Assembly (NCBI RefSeq): GCF_014192015.1
Contig: NZ_JACHXJ010000001.1
Span: forward strand, 558,001-622,000
Direction: 5' to 3'
DNA length: 64,000 nucleotides
DNA from: Paenibacillus rhizosphaerae
GTDB taxonomy: Bacteria > Bacillota > Bacilli > Paenibacillales > Paenibacillaceae
In this document: piece after piece, positions 1 through 8,719 of the stretch
Numbering within the stretch: position 1 is the first letter of the stretch
Layout of the letters: every line of letters starts with the position of its first letter
Notes under the pieces: generated by a model
What the model saw: the letters and a program-made list of their open reading frames with translations, nothing else
What the model was told of the DNA's origin: nothing
Databases searched by the model: none
Program-made: the position numbers and the translations under genes

Positions 1-600
1 CGTGACCCGTGGCACTATTTTCCCGGGGTGCCGCTCGCACTGCCGGAGGTTAAGTCATGGTTTGCGCGCCGCGGGTACGAATACCTGTACGAGGTGTTCG
101 ACCTGGTGAACGAAACCTCGGGCGGTAGCCTGCAGCGGCCCGAGTATCGGGATGGCGCCTTCGCACGCCTGCTTGTTCCGGGAGACCGCGAAGAGATGCT
201 CCGTTTCTTCAAGCGGTGCTTTCCGGGACGCTGGTATTACGAGGCGCAGTGCTATTGGGAACGGGGAGGGCAGGGACGCGAGTTCGTCGGCCTGTTCCTG
301 AAGGACGAAATGATCGGCTTTTGCCGCGTGAACGACGGCGAGTCTCCGCTGATTGCCCAGAATACTTATTGGGCGCCTCTGTTCAGTGAACCGCTTGGCG
401 GCATCGGGCCGCTGGGCGTGGACGACCGGTTCCGCGGAAAAGGCTACGGGCTGGCGATCGTTCAGGACGGGGTCGTGGAGCTGACGGCCAGAGGTGTGAA
501 GCACCTGGTTATCGATTGGACGGAATATGTGGATTTTTATGCCAAGCTTGGATTTCGGACCTGGAAAGGATATCATATCGGCAAAAAAACACTGATGTAG
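1..600 (+). CDS. GNAT-family N-acetyltransferase, C-terminal part (runs off left edge)
   Basis: The reading frame is open from base 1, so the gene starts upstream of the window; the GTG at 28 is probably internal. About 200 residues are visible. The acetyl-CoA binding loop of a GNAT fold appears as the motif RGKGYG after a GPLGVDDRFR strand, and the end (DFYAKLGF, then a short strand) is a typical GNAT C-terminus. There is room for an older, degenerate GNAT half before it, as in two-domain acetyltransferases. The substrate cannot be inferred. It is followed 25 bases later by a small gene on the same strand, likely cotranscribed. Confidence 0.75.
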   Translation, partial: RDPWHYFPGVPLALPEVKSWFARRGYEYLYEVFDLVNETSGGSLQRPEYRDGAFARLLVPGDREEMLRFFKRCFPGRWYYEAQCYWERGGQGREFVGLFLKDEMIGFCRVNDGESPLIAQNTYWAPLFSEPLGGIGPLGVDDRFRGKGYGLAIVQDGVVELTARGVKHLVIDWTEYVDFYAKLGFRTWKGYHIGKKTLM

Positions 601-625
601 CTCACCCGAAGAAGGAGGATGATGC

Positions 626-868
626 ATGAATCCGGCAAAAGCGATTTGGCGGTTCTTTTTTCCCAAGGAGCGGATCCTGATCTTCACATCTTTCGACGCA
701 GACAGCTATGCAAGGGCCAAGTCCAGACTGCTGAACGGAGGGATCCGCCACCGCTCGCGCATCGTCAGCCAGCCGACCGGCCGGGACACCTTTACAGGCA
801 GGGGAATGACGCAATACGACTTGTACGTGGCCCAGGAAGATGAGCATGCCGCTAGGCATCTCCTGTAA
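626..868 (+). CDS. Small DUF2007-like protein
   Basis: An 80-residue protein starting at ATG 626 behind a good ribosome binding site (GAAGGAGG, about 7 bases upstream). It begins with a short hydrophobic/basic stretch, then a pattern of a strand (RILIFTSFD), a helix (ADSYARAKSRLLNGGI) and a final YDLYVAQEDEHAARHLL. That end resembles the YxIYVxxEDxxxAxxLL close of small DUF2007 'putative signal transducing' proteins. The family call is from pattern only and the function is unknown. A bidirectional terminator lies just downstream. Confidence 0.55.
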   Translation: MNPAKAIWRFFFPKERILIFTSFDADSYARAKSRLLNGGIRHRSRIVSQPTGRDTFTGRGMTQYDLYVAQEDEHAARHLL

Positions 869-926
869 TCCCCAACGGTTGGGCAGAGCTGCGAAGTAGC
901 GTTACGGCCTTTTTTGCAGCTCGGAG

Positions 927-964
927 AAAACTAGCCCCCGGTAAAGTAGCCGGGGGCTAGTTTT
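927..964. terminator. Bidirectional rho-independent terminator
   Basis: A perfect 15-bp inverted repeat (927-941 and 950-964, core CTAGCCCCCGG) with an 8-base loop, with A-run on the left and T-run on the right. It sits between the convergent genes at 626-868 (+) and 984-1532 (-) and can terminate both. Confidence 0.9.
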
Positions 965-983
965 GGCTGCGGTGTATAGGCGG

Positions 984-1532
984 CTATTCGTCCAGTTTGG
1001 CAATCGTGGTAAATACGTCGTACAGCTTCTGCTCCGGGTGCTGGCGCTCGGTGTGCTTTTCCACAAACTCCGTCAATTGCTCAAAAAACGCTTTGGCTTC
1101 CTCTTCTGTCAAATAGATCTCGGAGTGGGACAGGTTCCCGGCTGGCTCCTCCTGGTTCTGGGCCTTCAGAAACTTCTTCTTGCTCTCCTCATACAAATCC
1201 TCCAGCAGCTTTTGCGTTTCGGAACGGAAAATTTTCTGGGCCGCCTCATCGATGTCCTTGCTGCGTTTAATCCGTACGGAGCCTTTGAAGGCCTGATAGT
1301 ATTTGGCCGTGATCCCGTTGATCTGCTTAGTATTCACTAGGACGATCAGTCCGATGCTCTCCAGCTTCTTAGCGTGGTAATAAACCTTGGCCGGAACCTC
1401 ACCGAGCTTGTCGGCGACATCCTTGACCGTAATGGGCTGGTCGGCTTTCTGAAAGCAGCTTAATATTTTCAAACGGTAAGGATCGGAATAAATCCGGATC
1501 TCCTCGATCGTGCTCAGTTCTTTTGTCTCCAA
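984..1532 (-). CDS. ArsR-like winged-helix transcriptional regulator
   Basis: A 182-residue protein with an N-terminal winged helix-turn-helix (roughly residues 15-70: YRLKILSCF, then TVKDVADKLGEVPAKVYYH, then LESIGLIVLV). This is the ArsR/HTH_20 layout in which a recognition helix precedes a wing. The C-terminal half is helical and charged and may dimerise or bind a ligand. The frame is open upstream to 1613, but a promoter lies inside that extension, and TTG at 1532 has a GAGGTG site 6 bases upstream, so I chose that start. The gene directly follows an MFS transporter on the same strand, so it probably controls that exporter. The inducer is unknown. Confidence 0.75.
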   Translation of the reverse strand: METKELSTIEEIRIYSDPYRLKILSCFQKADQPITVKDVADKLGEVPAKVYYHAKKLESIGLIVLVNTKQINGITAKYYQAFKGSVRIKRSKDIDEAAQKIFRSETQKLLEDLYEESKKKFLKAQNQEEPAGNLSHSEIYLTEEEAKAFFEQLTEFVEKHTERQHPEQKLYDVFTTIAKLDE

Positions 1533-1583
1533 TGTATGCACCTCAACATTTCCCGTATCTTGTTTTCCGGATCGTTTACCCTC

Positions 1584-1613
1584 ATTATAAGCCCAGACGG
1601 CTCCAGAGCACAA
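1584..1613 (-). promoter_or_regulatory. SigA-type promoter for the HTH regulator
   Basis: On the minus strand TTGTGC (1608-1613) and TATAAT (1584-1589) are 18 bases apart, about 50 bases ahead of the chosen TTG start. It lies in the 96-base gap after the transporter stop and would let the regulator be expressed alone. Inferred from consensus match only. Confidence 0.5.
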
Positions 1614-1628
1614 AACGTTTCCTTCCCC

Positions 1629-2906
1629 CTAGATTTTCATAAATCCTTTTTGGCTCCACAAATAGGCTCCGGGTATCAGCATCAGCAGTCCAAACACGAG
1701 GTACAGCACATGGACCCCGACAAAGGCTCCGGCCCAACCGGCCAGCAGGCTTCCGACCGGAATGGCACAGGTGCAGATCGTGCTCGACAGCGCCCCGACC
1801 CGGCCAAGCATCGCTTTAGGGGTGACTTCCATCATATAGGTGGACACCGGCGTATTGATAAACGAAATGGCGAATCCCATGCCAAAGCAAAAGGCGGCCG
1901 CAGCATAGAGCGGATATTCCCTTAGAAGGGCGGGGACGTAGAGAAGACTGTACGTAACCCCAAGCAGCAAAAATCCAAACACGATCAGACTGCTTTTGCG
2001 ATAGGTGGAACCCTTCTGGCTAATCCACAGACCACTGATAATCATGCCGGTTATCAGGGTGATGCCGATCAAACTGAGGCCGTACGGGCCTGAGTGCAGT
2101 ATTTGTTTGACATAAACGGGTTCAAGCACGTTTTTGGGCGTGAGGCACAGATTCACGAACGCGGCCGAAAGCATGGTCATCATCATCAGCTTGTGGCCTT
2201 TAACGAACTTCAAGCCGGTTTTAAACTGGCTCCAGTAGGATGGACTATCCTCCACCTGCATCAGACCTGCGTCGTCATCGTCATCCTGCCCGCGATCCCG
2301 GTCGATTCGGATCCAGACGTACAACATGGCAGCCAGCAGAAAGGACAGGGCGTCGATCAGCATCGCTCCGGAAATGCCGAGCATGGCGATCAGGCCGCCG
2401 GCTGCGGCCAGACCGGCAAGCTCTGCCGTACGGGAGGCAGACGAAGTCAGCGAATTGCCGCTGAGCAGCAGCTCCTTGGGCAGAATGCGGGGAACGAGGG
2501 ACATCTCCGCCGGCGTGGAGAAGCATTCGAGCGTAGAGTTGATGAACGTAAAAATAAACAAGTGCCACGGCTGCAAGTCTCCTATGAAATAGAGCAGCGC
2601 CGTCGCGGTTACCGTGATGCCCCGGCCGGCATTCGTCACGATCACGACCTTTCTCTTGGACCAGCGGTCGACCAGGACGCCGGTAAACATACTGAAAGCG
2701 ATGCCTGGAACGAAGTTAATGGCGTACAGCGTTCCCATTAACAGCTCCGAGCCGGTAAGCAGGTAGACCATCCAGCTGTAGGCGATGGAATCCACGGAAT
2801 CTCCGAAGCGTGAAATAATTTTGGCGGTAATCATCAATAGATACAATTTGTGTTTCACCAGCCGACGTACACCTTGATTTTGCTGCAGCAATACGGTTTC
2901 GCTCAT
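1629..2906 (-). CDS. MFS transporter (efflux type)
   Basis: A 425-residue, 12-helix major facilitator protein. Cytoplasmic loop 2-3 carries a motif A variant (GVLVDRWSKRKV), and a charged acidic central loop (RDRGQDDDDDAG region) separates the two six-helix halves. The type resembles drug or macrolide-like exporters of the MefA/MFS_3 group, but the substrate is unknown. The start is placed at the ATG of MSETVLL, which has GGAG upstream; an ATG 27 bases earlier at 2933 has no ribosome binding site and overlaps the presumed operator. The gene is divergent from rplS and is followed by a winged-helix regulator. That pairing suggests ligand-controlled expression. Confidence 0.85.
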   Translation of the reverse strand: MSETVLLQQNQGVRRLVKHKLYLLMITAKIISRFGDSVDSIAYSWMVYLLTGSELLMGTLYAINFVPGIAFSMFTGVLVDRWSKRKVVIVTNAGRGITVTATALLYFIGDLQPWHLFIFTFINSTLECFSTPAEMSLVPRILPKELLLSGNSLTSSASRTAELAGLAAAGGLIAMLGISGAMLIDALSFLLAAMLYVWIRIDRDRGQDDDDDAGLMQVEDSPSYWSQFKTGLKFVKGHKLMMMTMLSAAFVNLCLTPKNVLEPVYVKQILHSGPYGLSLIGITLITGMIISGLWISQKGSTYRKSSLIVFGFLLLGVTYSLLYVPALLREYPLYAAAAFCFGMGFAISFINTPVSTYMMEVTPKAMLGRVGALSSTICTCAIPVGSLLAGWAGAFVGVHVLYLVFGLLMLIPGAYLWSQKGFMKI

Positions 2907-2935
2907 GAAAGGACATCTCCATTCAATTTTCATTA

Positions 2936-2976
2936 ACGTTAAAATTATTTTAATGATAAATTTATTTTAACGTCAA
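2936..2976 (-). promoter_or_regulatory. Promoter with palindromic operator upstream of the MFS gene
   Basis: A minus-strand SigA promoter reads TTGACG (2971-2976), 18-base spacer, TAAAAT (2947-2952). Perfect 10-bp arms, ACGTTAAAAT at 2936-2945 and ATTTTAACGT at 2964-2973, bracket the promoter, one over the -35 and one next to the start of transcription. Such a placement would block RNA polymerase when a dimeric repressor binds. The HTH protein at 984-1532 is the natural candidate, which is inference. Confidence 0.6.
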
Positions 2977-3109
2977 TTCCGATTTTGGCAAGAAGTTTTT
3001 TACAATGGGGTCAGCCTATTTTTCGGAGTGGCAGGGATCTATTTAGGAGAACGAGCCTTTGCTGTTTCTTTCAAACGAGGGGCCAGCAGCAAAACTGAAA
3101 GATTTATAG

Positions 3110-3139
3110 TTGCAAACGATGAAACAAATATGCTAAAAT
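3110..3139 (+). promoter_or_regulatory. SigA-type promoter for rplS
   Basis: TTGCAA (3110-3115), 18-base spacer, TAAAAT (3134-3139), roughly 95-100 bases ahead of the rplS start. It explains how rplS is transcribed although trmD and rimM do not precede it here. Confidence 0.6.
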
Positions 3140-3149
3140 AAATGCTGTT

Positions 3150-3242
3150 GTGTGGAATACGGTGGTCCGCTGCGGATGATGAAGGAAAACAGAGGGTTTT
3201 CCGGAAGAGGCAAGAACACCTGTACGGAAGGAGGAGTCCTAA
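3150..3242 (+). ncRNA. Structured 5' leader of rplS (possible L19 leader)
   Basis: The transcript from the promoter above would carry a ~95-base leader with at least one strong hairpin (GGAAAAC 3184-3190 with GTTTTCC 3196-3202) before the AAGGAGG site. A ribosomal protein leader (L19 leader) is known upstream of rplS in low-GC Gram-positives. I cannot run the covariance model, so identity is tentative. Confidence 0.35.
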
Positions 3243-3587
3243 ATGAACATCCTACAAGAGATTACCAAAGAACAGCTTCGCACCGACATCCCTAGCTTTC
3301 GTCCTGGCGACACTTTGAAAGTGCACGTTAAGGTTATCGAGGGATCCCGCGAGCGTATCCAGTTGTTCGAAGGTGTTGTGATTAAGCGTCGCGGAGGCGG
3401 CATCGCTGAGACTTTTACTGTGCGTAAAATCTCTTACGGTGTTGGGGTAGAAAGAACTTTCCCAATTAACTCGCCAAAAATCGAGAAGATCGAAGTGGCT
3501 CGTTACGGTAAAGTACGTCGCGCCAAACTGTACTATCTTCGTGAACTGCGCGGTAAAGCAGCAAGAATTAAAGAGATTCGCCGTTAA
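3243..3587 (+). CDS. rplS: 50S ribosomal protein L19
   Basis: A 114-residue protein of normal length for L19, with the family signature [20 protein letters not shown] and the C-terminal [17 protein letters not shown] segment. L19 sits at the 30S-50S interface. Strong ribosome binding site (AAGGAGG) 8 bases ahead. In Bacillus the gene ends the rpsP-rimM-trmD-rplS cluster; here accessory genes on the opposite strand lie directly upstream and rplS has its own promoter and terminator. Confidence 0.97.
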   Translation: MNILQEITKEQLRTDIPSFRPGDTLKVHVKVIEGSRERIQLFEGVVIKRRGGGIAETFTVRKISYGVGVERTFPINSPKIEKIEVARYGKVRRAKLYYLRELRGKAARIKEIRR

Positions 3588-3602
3588 TCAGCGAACAACG
3601 CT

Positions 3603-3630
3603 AAAGGGCTTGATTTCAAGCCCTTTTCGT
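3603..3630 (+). terminator. Terminator after rplS
   Basis: Perfect 10-bp stem (AAAGGGCTTG 3603-3612, CAAGCCCTTT 3617-3626) with a 4-base loop ending in a T-rich stretch. A second, weaker stem (GCTCC 3750-3754 with GGAGC 3761-3765, then TTTTCTTTT) lies just ahead of the signal peptidase gene. Confidence 0.85.
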
Positions 3631-3803
3631 TTTAGGATTAAAAAAGCGTCAATAGATGAACGACCCAAGATGACAGACCGCGAGAAGCGGGGATTTTTCT
3701 GTCGATCACAAATAGCTTTCGCTTCGATGGTCTAATGAAAGCATACACGGCTCCGTAATGGGAGCTTTTCTTTTCGGCAAAACTAGGAGAGGGCGGTGGA
3801 TAT

Positions 3804-4424
3804 ATGCAGCAGGACATTCAGAGCGATGCGGTGGAACTGAAGGAAGAAGATCATAGACCACCTAAAAAAGGGAAGAATGAAGTCGTAGAATGGCTGAAAG
3901 CGATCGTCATTGCCCTGATTTTGGTGGCATTGATCCGCTGGCTTCTCTTCAAACCGTTTATTGTGGACGGACCCTCCATGCAGCCAAACTTTCATACGGG
4001 CGAGCGGTTGATCGTCAATGAAATTCTGTATGACATCCGGGCTCCGCACCGTGGTGAGGTTATCGTGTTCCATGTTCCGTCCGAAGGCAAGGATTTTATC
4101 AAGCGCGTGATCGCCGTTGCAGGCGATACCGTCAAAGTGGAAGGCGACACGGTCACAGTGAACGGCAAAAAAGTCAATGAAGCCTACATACAAGGTGCCA
4201 TCGATGCAAGCCATAAAGCGGGCCAGATGTATAATGACAAAGATTTCCCAAACAGCGCGTTTCCGGATGGCAAGGTTCCCGAAGGTCATGTGTTCGTGAT
4301 GGGGGATAACCGGTCCGACAGTACGGACAGCCGGATGATCGGTTATGTGCCGCTCGGGGATATCGTCGGACGGGCAGACCTCATCTTCTGGCCGGTGAAG
4401 GACATCCATTTGATCAACCATTAA
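3804..4424 (+). CDS. lepB: Signal peptidase I
   Basis: A 206-residue type I signal peptidase that cleaves signal peptides of secreted proteins at the outer face of the membrane. It has one N-terminal membrane helix (about residues 31-48). The catalytic Ser58 lies in the box GPSMQP, and the general base Lys100 in DFIKRVIAVAGD. The box MGDNRSDSTDSR follows near residue 170. Length and single-helix topology match the Bacillus SipS/SipT type. Start ATG 3804 follows GGGCGGTGG about 10 bases upstream. Several paralogues are usual in Bacillales, so the exact sip letter is not assigned. Confidence 0.95.
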   Translation: MQQDIQSDAVELKEEDHRPPKKGKNEVVEWLKAIVIALILVALIRWLLFKPFIVDGPSMQPNFHTGERLIVNEILYDIRAPHRGEVIVFHVPSEGKDFIKRVIAVAGDTVKVEGDTVTVNGKKVNEAYIQGAIDASHKAGQMYNDKDFPNSAFPDGKVPEGHVFVMGDNRSDSTDSRMIGYVPLGDIVGRADLIFWPVKDIHLINH

Positions 4425-4472
4425 TGAGCGTGGAATGAGGCTGTTTGCGGACAAGAGAATGAGGTGATGACG

Positions 4473-5339
4473 GTGACGATTCAATGGTTCCCTGGTCATA
4501 TGACCAAAGCGCGCCGCCAAATACAGGATAAATTAAAGCTGATTGACGTCGTGATCGAGCTGATCGATTCGCGTCTTCCGCTGTCCAGCCGCAATCCGAT
4601 GATTGACGAGATTTTGCAGGGGAAGCCCCGGCTGATCATTATGAACAAGGCGGATTTGGCAGACCCTTCGGTAACGAAGCAGTGGCAGGATTATTTTAAA
4701 GAGGAAGGCCATACGGCGTTTCCGGTCGATGCGGCTACAGGCACGGGCGTAAAAGAGATTCCTGGACAGCTGAAGCTGCTCCTGAAGGAGAAGATCGACC
4801 GCCAAATCGCCAAGGGGATGAACCCGCGGGCGATTCGTGCGCTGATCGTCGGCATCCCGAACGTGGGCAAGTCGACGCTGATCAACCGTCTCGCCGGGCG
4901 CAGCATTGCTGCGACGGGGGACCGGCCGGGCGTGACGAAAGGCCAGCAGTGGATTAAGGTAGGCGGAGAAATCGAGCTCCTGGATACACCGGGGATTTTG
5001 TGGCCCAAATTTGAGGATGAGAACGTTGGCTACCGCCTGGCGGTAACCGGCGCGATCAAGGAAGAGATCCTGAACGTGGAGGATGTCGCCTTTTTTGCGG
5101 TCAAATACCTGGTTCAGTATTACTGGGACGCGTTCCGGGAGCGCTTCGAGATCGATGCGGACATGCCGCATAACCCGGACGAGAGCGACGAAATTGTCGC
5201 CATCATGGAAGCGGTAGGACGCAAGCGCGGCTGCTTGATGAGCGGCGGAAGGGTGGATCTCGAGAAAGCGTCGAAGACGCTGCTGCGGGAGCTGCGAGCC
5301 GGCAAAATGGGCCGGTTCTCGATGGAGGCCCCTTACTAA
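4473..5339 (+). CDS. rbgA: Ribosome biogenesis GTPase RbgA (YlqF)
   Basis: A 288-residue circularly permuted GTPase needed for late 50S subunit assembly. The G4 motif NKAD comes first (near residue 55), followed by G1 GIPNVGKST and G3 DTPG. This order marks the YlqF/YawG family. The N-terminus [15 protein letters not shown] is the family signature. GTG 4473 has GAGGTG 6 bases upstream; GTG 4464 and ATG 4467 in the same frame are too close to that site. It lies downstream of rplS and signal peptidase, as in Bacillus subtilis, where rnhB comes next; here rnhB is 4 kb away. Confidence 0.93.
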   Translation: MTIQWFPGHMTKARRQIQDKLKLIDVVIELIDSRLPLSSRNPMIDEILQGKPRLIIMNKADLADPSVTKQWQDYFKEEGHTAFPVDAATGTGVKEIPGQLKLLLKEKIDRQIAKGMNPRAIRALIVGIPNVGKSTLINRLAGRSIAATGDRPGVTKGQQWIKVGGEIELLDTPGILWPKFEDENVGYRLAVTGAIKEEILNVEDVAFFAVKYLVQYYWDAFRERFEIDADMPHNPDESDEIVAIMEAVGRKRGCLMSGGRVDLEKASKTLLRELRAGKMGRFSMEAPY

Positions 5340-5416
5340 TCGGAAAAGAACGCCGGATACGATCCTAGTGTCCAGCGTGTATCAAAGCGAGATGTACAGT
5401 ATCATAGTGAACGAAC

Positions 5417-5450
5417 AAGCCCAGTTCCGTTATAGGTACTGGGCTTTTTT
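5417..5450 (+). terminator. Terminator after rbgA
   Basis: Perfect 9-bp stem AAGCCCAGT (5417-5425) with ACTGGGCTT (5438-5446), 12-base loop, followed by a run of T. Confidence 0.85.
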
Positions 5451-5484
5451 TGCGTGTTGATTTATGGGAGAGGAAGGCCGTCAT

Positions 5485-6321
5485 ATGAAAAAAAGAATGA
5501 TGGAAATCATGACGATTATCGCCGGGGCGTTTATTTTCGCGCTCGATATCAATCTGTTTGTCATTCCCCACGACCTGGGTGAAGGCGGAGTGACCGGGAT
5601 TACGATTATACTGTACTATCTGTTTGCATGGTCGCCGGGATTGGTCAACCTGATTCTGAACGCGATCCTACTGATCGTGGGTTATAAGTTTTTGGACAAA
5701 ATGACGACGGTGTATACAATCATTGCCGTCGTGTTTAACTCCTTGTTCCTCCATTTGACCGAACATTGGACGCTGGCATCGAACGAACCGATCGTCAACG
5801 CCATTTTTGGCGGCGTATTTGCCGGCATCGGCATCGGGCTGATTGTCAGGGCGGGAGGCACCACCGCCGGTACGGTCATTTTGGCGCGGATCGCCCATAA
5901 ATATTGGGACTGGAACATCAGTTACGCGCTGCTGCTCTTTGATCTGATCGTCGCGTTCTCCTCCTACTTCATCATTGGCGCGGAAAGCCTGATGCTGACG
6001 ATTATTATGCTGTTCGTCGGCACGAAGGTAATGGAATTCATCATCGAGGGTCTGAACCCGAAGAAAGCGGTGATGATCGTATCGGAGCAGCACGCTGAGA
6101 TCGCCGAGAAGGTCAACCGGGTCATGGACCGGGGAGTCACCGTGTTTAAAGGGTACGGCTATTACAGCAAGTCGGCCAAGGAAGTGCTGTATATTGTCAT
6201 CAGCAAGCAGGAGGTGCCTATTCTGAAAAAGATCGTTAAGGTGGCGGACAAGCAGGCGTTTATTACGATCCATGACGTTCGGGATGTGTTCGGGGAAGGA
6301 TTTATCGATATATCGAAATAG
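5485..6321 (+). CDS. YitT-family membrane protein (DUF161 + DUF2179)
   Basis: A 278-residue protein with five to six membrane helices in the first ~165 residues, including the family segment IPHDLGEGGVTGITIILYY and a glycine-rich AGGTTAGT. A soluble C-terminal DUF2179 domain of about 85 residues follows (KKAVMIVSEQH through ITIHDVRDVFGEGF). Members are common in Bacillales as multiple paralogues; the biochemical role is unknown. ATG 5485 has AGGAAGG 7 bases upstream; an in-frame ATG at 5464 has no such site. The gene stands alone between two terminators, splitting the usual rbgA-rnhB neighbourhood. Confidence 0.85.
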   Translation: MKKRMMEIMTIIAGAFIFALDINLFVIPHDLGEGGVTGITIILYYLFAWSPGLVNLILNAILLIVGYKFLDKMTTVYTIIAVVFNSLFLHLTEHWTLASNEPIVNAIFGGVFAGIGIGLIVRAGGTTAGTVILARIAHKYWDWNISYALLLFDLIVAFSSYFIIGAESLMLTIIMLFVGTKVMEFIIEGLNPKKAVMIVSEQHAEIAEKVNRVMDRGVTVFKGYGYYSKSAKEVLYIVISKQEVPILKKIVKVADKQAFITIHDVRDVFGEGFIDISK

Positions 6322-6360
6322 AGTTCCGATAGCGATTAGACTTCGAATAGAGAATTAGGA

Positions 6361-6392
6361 AAGCTCATGACCTTGGGTCATGGGCTTTTTTT
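6361..6392 (+). terminator. Terminator after the YitT-family gene
   Basis: Stem AAGCTCATGACC (6361-6372) with GGTCATGGGCTT (6376-6387), one wobble pair, 3-base loop, followed by a T run. Confidence 0.85.
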
Positions 6393-6402
6393 GTCGGGAT
6401 CG

Positions 6403-7252
6403 ATGACGGCAAGAAGTGCAGCGGCGCATGAAAATGCGGCAAATATTTTGGCAATCATGCTGACGTTGATGCTGGACGTGACTACGGCATGCGGCGGAAA
6501 TACGGGAACGAAACCGCAGGCGGGGCAAACCGGTGGCGCCCAGGCGGGTAAAAACCTGCTGGATACCATCAAGGCAAACGGCAAGCTTCGCGTTGGCACG
6601 GAAGGAACGTGCACCTTTTACCGATCATGATGAGAACGGAACGCTGACCGATTTTGACGTCGACCTGGGCCGGGAAATCGCCAAAAAGCTCGGCGTGAAG
6701 ACGGAGTTTATTGAAACGAAATGGGATGGCATGATCGCCGGCCTGGACGCAAAGTGTTTCGACGCAGTGATGAACGATGTATCCATTAATGCGGAACGGA
6801 AGGCTAAATACAACTTTTCGGACCTGTACATCGTTTCCAGGGCGGTTCTGATCGTGAAGGACAACAATCAGGACATTACAAAGCTAGCCGACCTCAAAGG
6901 CAAAAAAGCGGGACAGTCACTTGACGAGAATCTGAATCAAATCGCCAAGGACAATGGTGCCACGATCGTGCAGGTCGACGGATTTAACCAAGCGATCGAC
7001 TTGCTGCTGTCCGGGCGCATCGATGCGACGGTAAACGATAAACTGTCCTACCTCGATTTCAAAACAAGACGTCCCGTTGCCCCGATCAAGGTGGTGGATG
7101 AAACCGATAGGGGCAGCACCAGCGCCGTGCTGATGAACAAAAACAACAACGAGCTGCGGGATGCGATCAACAAAGCGCTGACCGACATGAAGAAGGACGG
7201 AACGTACCTCACCATCTCCAAAAAATACTTTGGTACGGATGTATCGAAATAA
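6403..7252 (+). pseudogene. Polar amino acid ABC transporter substrate-binding protein, frameshifted
   Basis: The first part encodes a lipoprotein signal with Cys in TTACGGNTG and the start of a periplasmic-binding domain (KLRVGTEGT). At about 6611 the frame breaks: two bases appear missing between GTEGT and APFT. The rest continues in another frame (DENGTLTDFDVDLGREIAKKLG to KKYFGTDVSK, stop 7252). The N-terminus is also doubtful: a plausible start ATGAAAATG at 6428 is out of frame with the signal peptide. The family is the SBP_bac_3 (cystine/glutamine-type) binding proteins. It is the first of three damaged genes. Confidence 0.85.
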
Positions 7253-7273
7253 GCGGCAAAAGGGGGTTAGCCG

Positions 7274-7952
7274 ATGAATGACAGAACCGCCCATCTCACC
7301 GATATTTTTATTGACTCCTTTGTGCCGCTGCTCATGGCGGGGATCAAGTTCACCATTCCCCTGACCATCATTTCTTTCATACTCGGTTTCGTGCTGGCGT
7401 TCCTTACTGCGCTGGCCCGCCTGACCCGCTGGAGCATTCTCCAGCGGGTCGCCTGGTTCTATGTGTGGATCATCCGGGGGACTCCGCTGCTCGTTCAGCT
7501 GTTTATCATTTTCTACGGGCTGCCGAGCGTCGGCGTCGTCATCGACGCATTTACCGCCGCGGTGATCGGGTTCTCGATCAGCGTCGGAGCCTATGGTTCC
7601 GAAATTATACGGCCGCGATCCAGTCCATCGCCAAGGGGCAGTGGAGGCGGCGTACTACGGTCGGCATGACCCGTTCCCAGGCGCTGCGCCGGATTGTTCT
7701 GCCGCAGGCGGCAAGGGTTTCCCTGCCTCCGCTGGCCAACTCTTTTATCAGCCTGCTGAAGGATACGTCGCTGGCAGCGACGGTGACGCTGACGGAGCTG
7801 TTCCAAAAAGGGCAGCAAATTACGGCGGTCGTGTACGAGCCTGCTGTTTGTTGTACTGCGAGGTAGCATTGATCTACCTGATCTTCAGCACCGTTCTGTC
7901 GGCGCTTCAGCATCAGCTCGAGCACCGTTTTGACCGTTATGCCGCAAGATAG
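7274..7952 (+). pseudogene. Amino acid ABC transporter permease, frameshifted
   Basis: It starts with a good ribosome binding site (AGGGGG before ATG 7274) and encodes a His/Glu/Gln/Arg-type permease with the segment IIRGTPLLVQLFIIFYGLP. Near 7615 one base is lost after SEIIR and the remainder (AIQSIAKGQW ... GMTRSQALRRIVLPQAARV, the EAA loop) is in a second frame. A local pair of compensating indels affects 7636-7665. A further break near 7845 moves the last helix (LLYCEVALIYLIFSTVLSA) to a third frame. No full-length protein can be made. Confidence 0.85.
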
Positions 7953-7970
7953 CGAAACGAGGGATGCAAC

Positions 7971-8719
7971 ATGATTGAAATCAACCATCTGAGATTAAGC
8001 TTTGGCAGCAATGAAGTGCTTAAGGGGATCAACCTGTCGATCGAAAAGGGACAGGTGACGGTCATTATCGGGCCCTCCGGCTCCGGAAAAACGACGCTGC
8101 TCCGGTGCATCAACCTGCTGGAAATCCCGACGGAAGGATCGCTCCGGATCGGAGACTCCGCCTTATCGTTTAGGGGAGGCTCCAAGCCGGGAAGGGGCGA
8201 CACATCCTGCTTTTCGGCGGAAAACCGGCATGGTTTTTCAATCGTATAATCTGTTTCCCCATATGACGGCCCTGCAGACGTGATGGAGGCGCAGGCCATC
8301 GTACAGAAAAAGAGCAGAGCGGAGGCAAGGCGAGATCGCTGGAGCTTCTGGGCAAGGTAGGACTTGCCGGCAAAGCGGACTCCTATCCGCACCAACTGTC
8401 CGGTGGACAACAGCAGCGGGTCGGTATTGCCCGGGCAATGGGCATCGGTCCGGAGCTGCTTTTATTCGATGAACCGATGTCCGCCCTGGACCCGGAGCTG
8501 GTTGGTGAAGTGCTGAAGGTCATTAAGGAGCTGGCTGTGGAAGGCATAACGATGGCCATCGTGACCCATGAAATGAAATTCGCGAGCCAGGTGGCGGACC
8601 GGATCGTGTTTATGGATGAAGGAATCATCATGGAGCAGGGCAGTCCAAATGAGGTGCTAAACCATCCGGCGCAGGAGCGGACAAGGCATTTTTTATCGCT
8701 GCTGAGCGAGCCGGTGTAG
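7971..8719 (+). pseudogene. Amino acid ABC transporter ATPase, frameshifted
   Basis: The start is intact, with Walker A GPSGSGKTT in frame from ATG 7971. Frame changes occur near 8203 (before [20 protein letters not shown]), near 8277 (one base missing before VMEAQAIV) and near 8336 (before [20 protein letters not shown]). The signature LSGGQQQR, Walker B LLLFDEP and the H-loop VTHEM are all still recognisable in the last frame, which ends at 8719. With at least three frameshifts the gene is dead. Neighbouring genes are intact, which argues against general sequencing error. Confidence 0.88.

Noticed and set aside
3541..3735. Short frame overlapping the end of rplS
   Set aside because: Crosses the rplS terminator and has no ribosome binding site.
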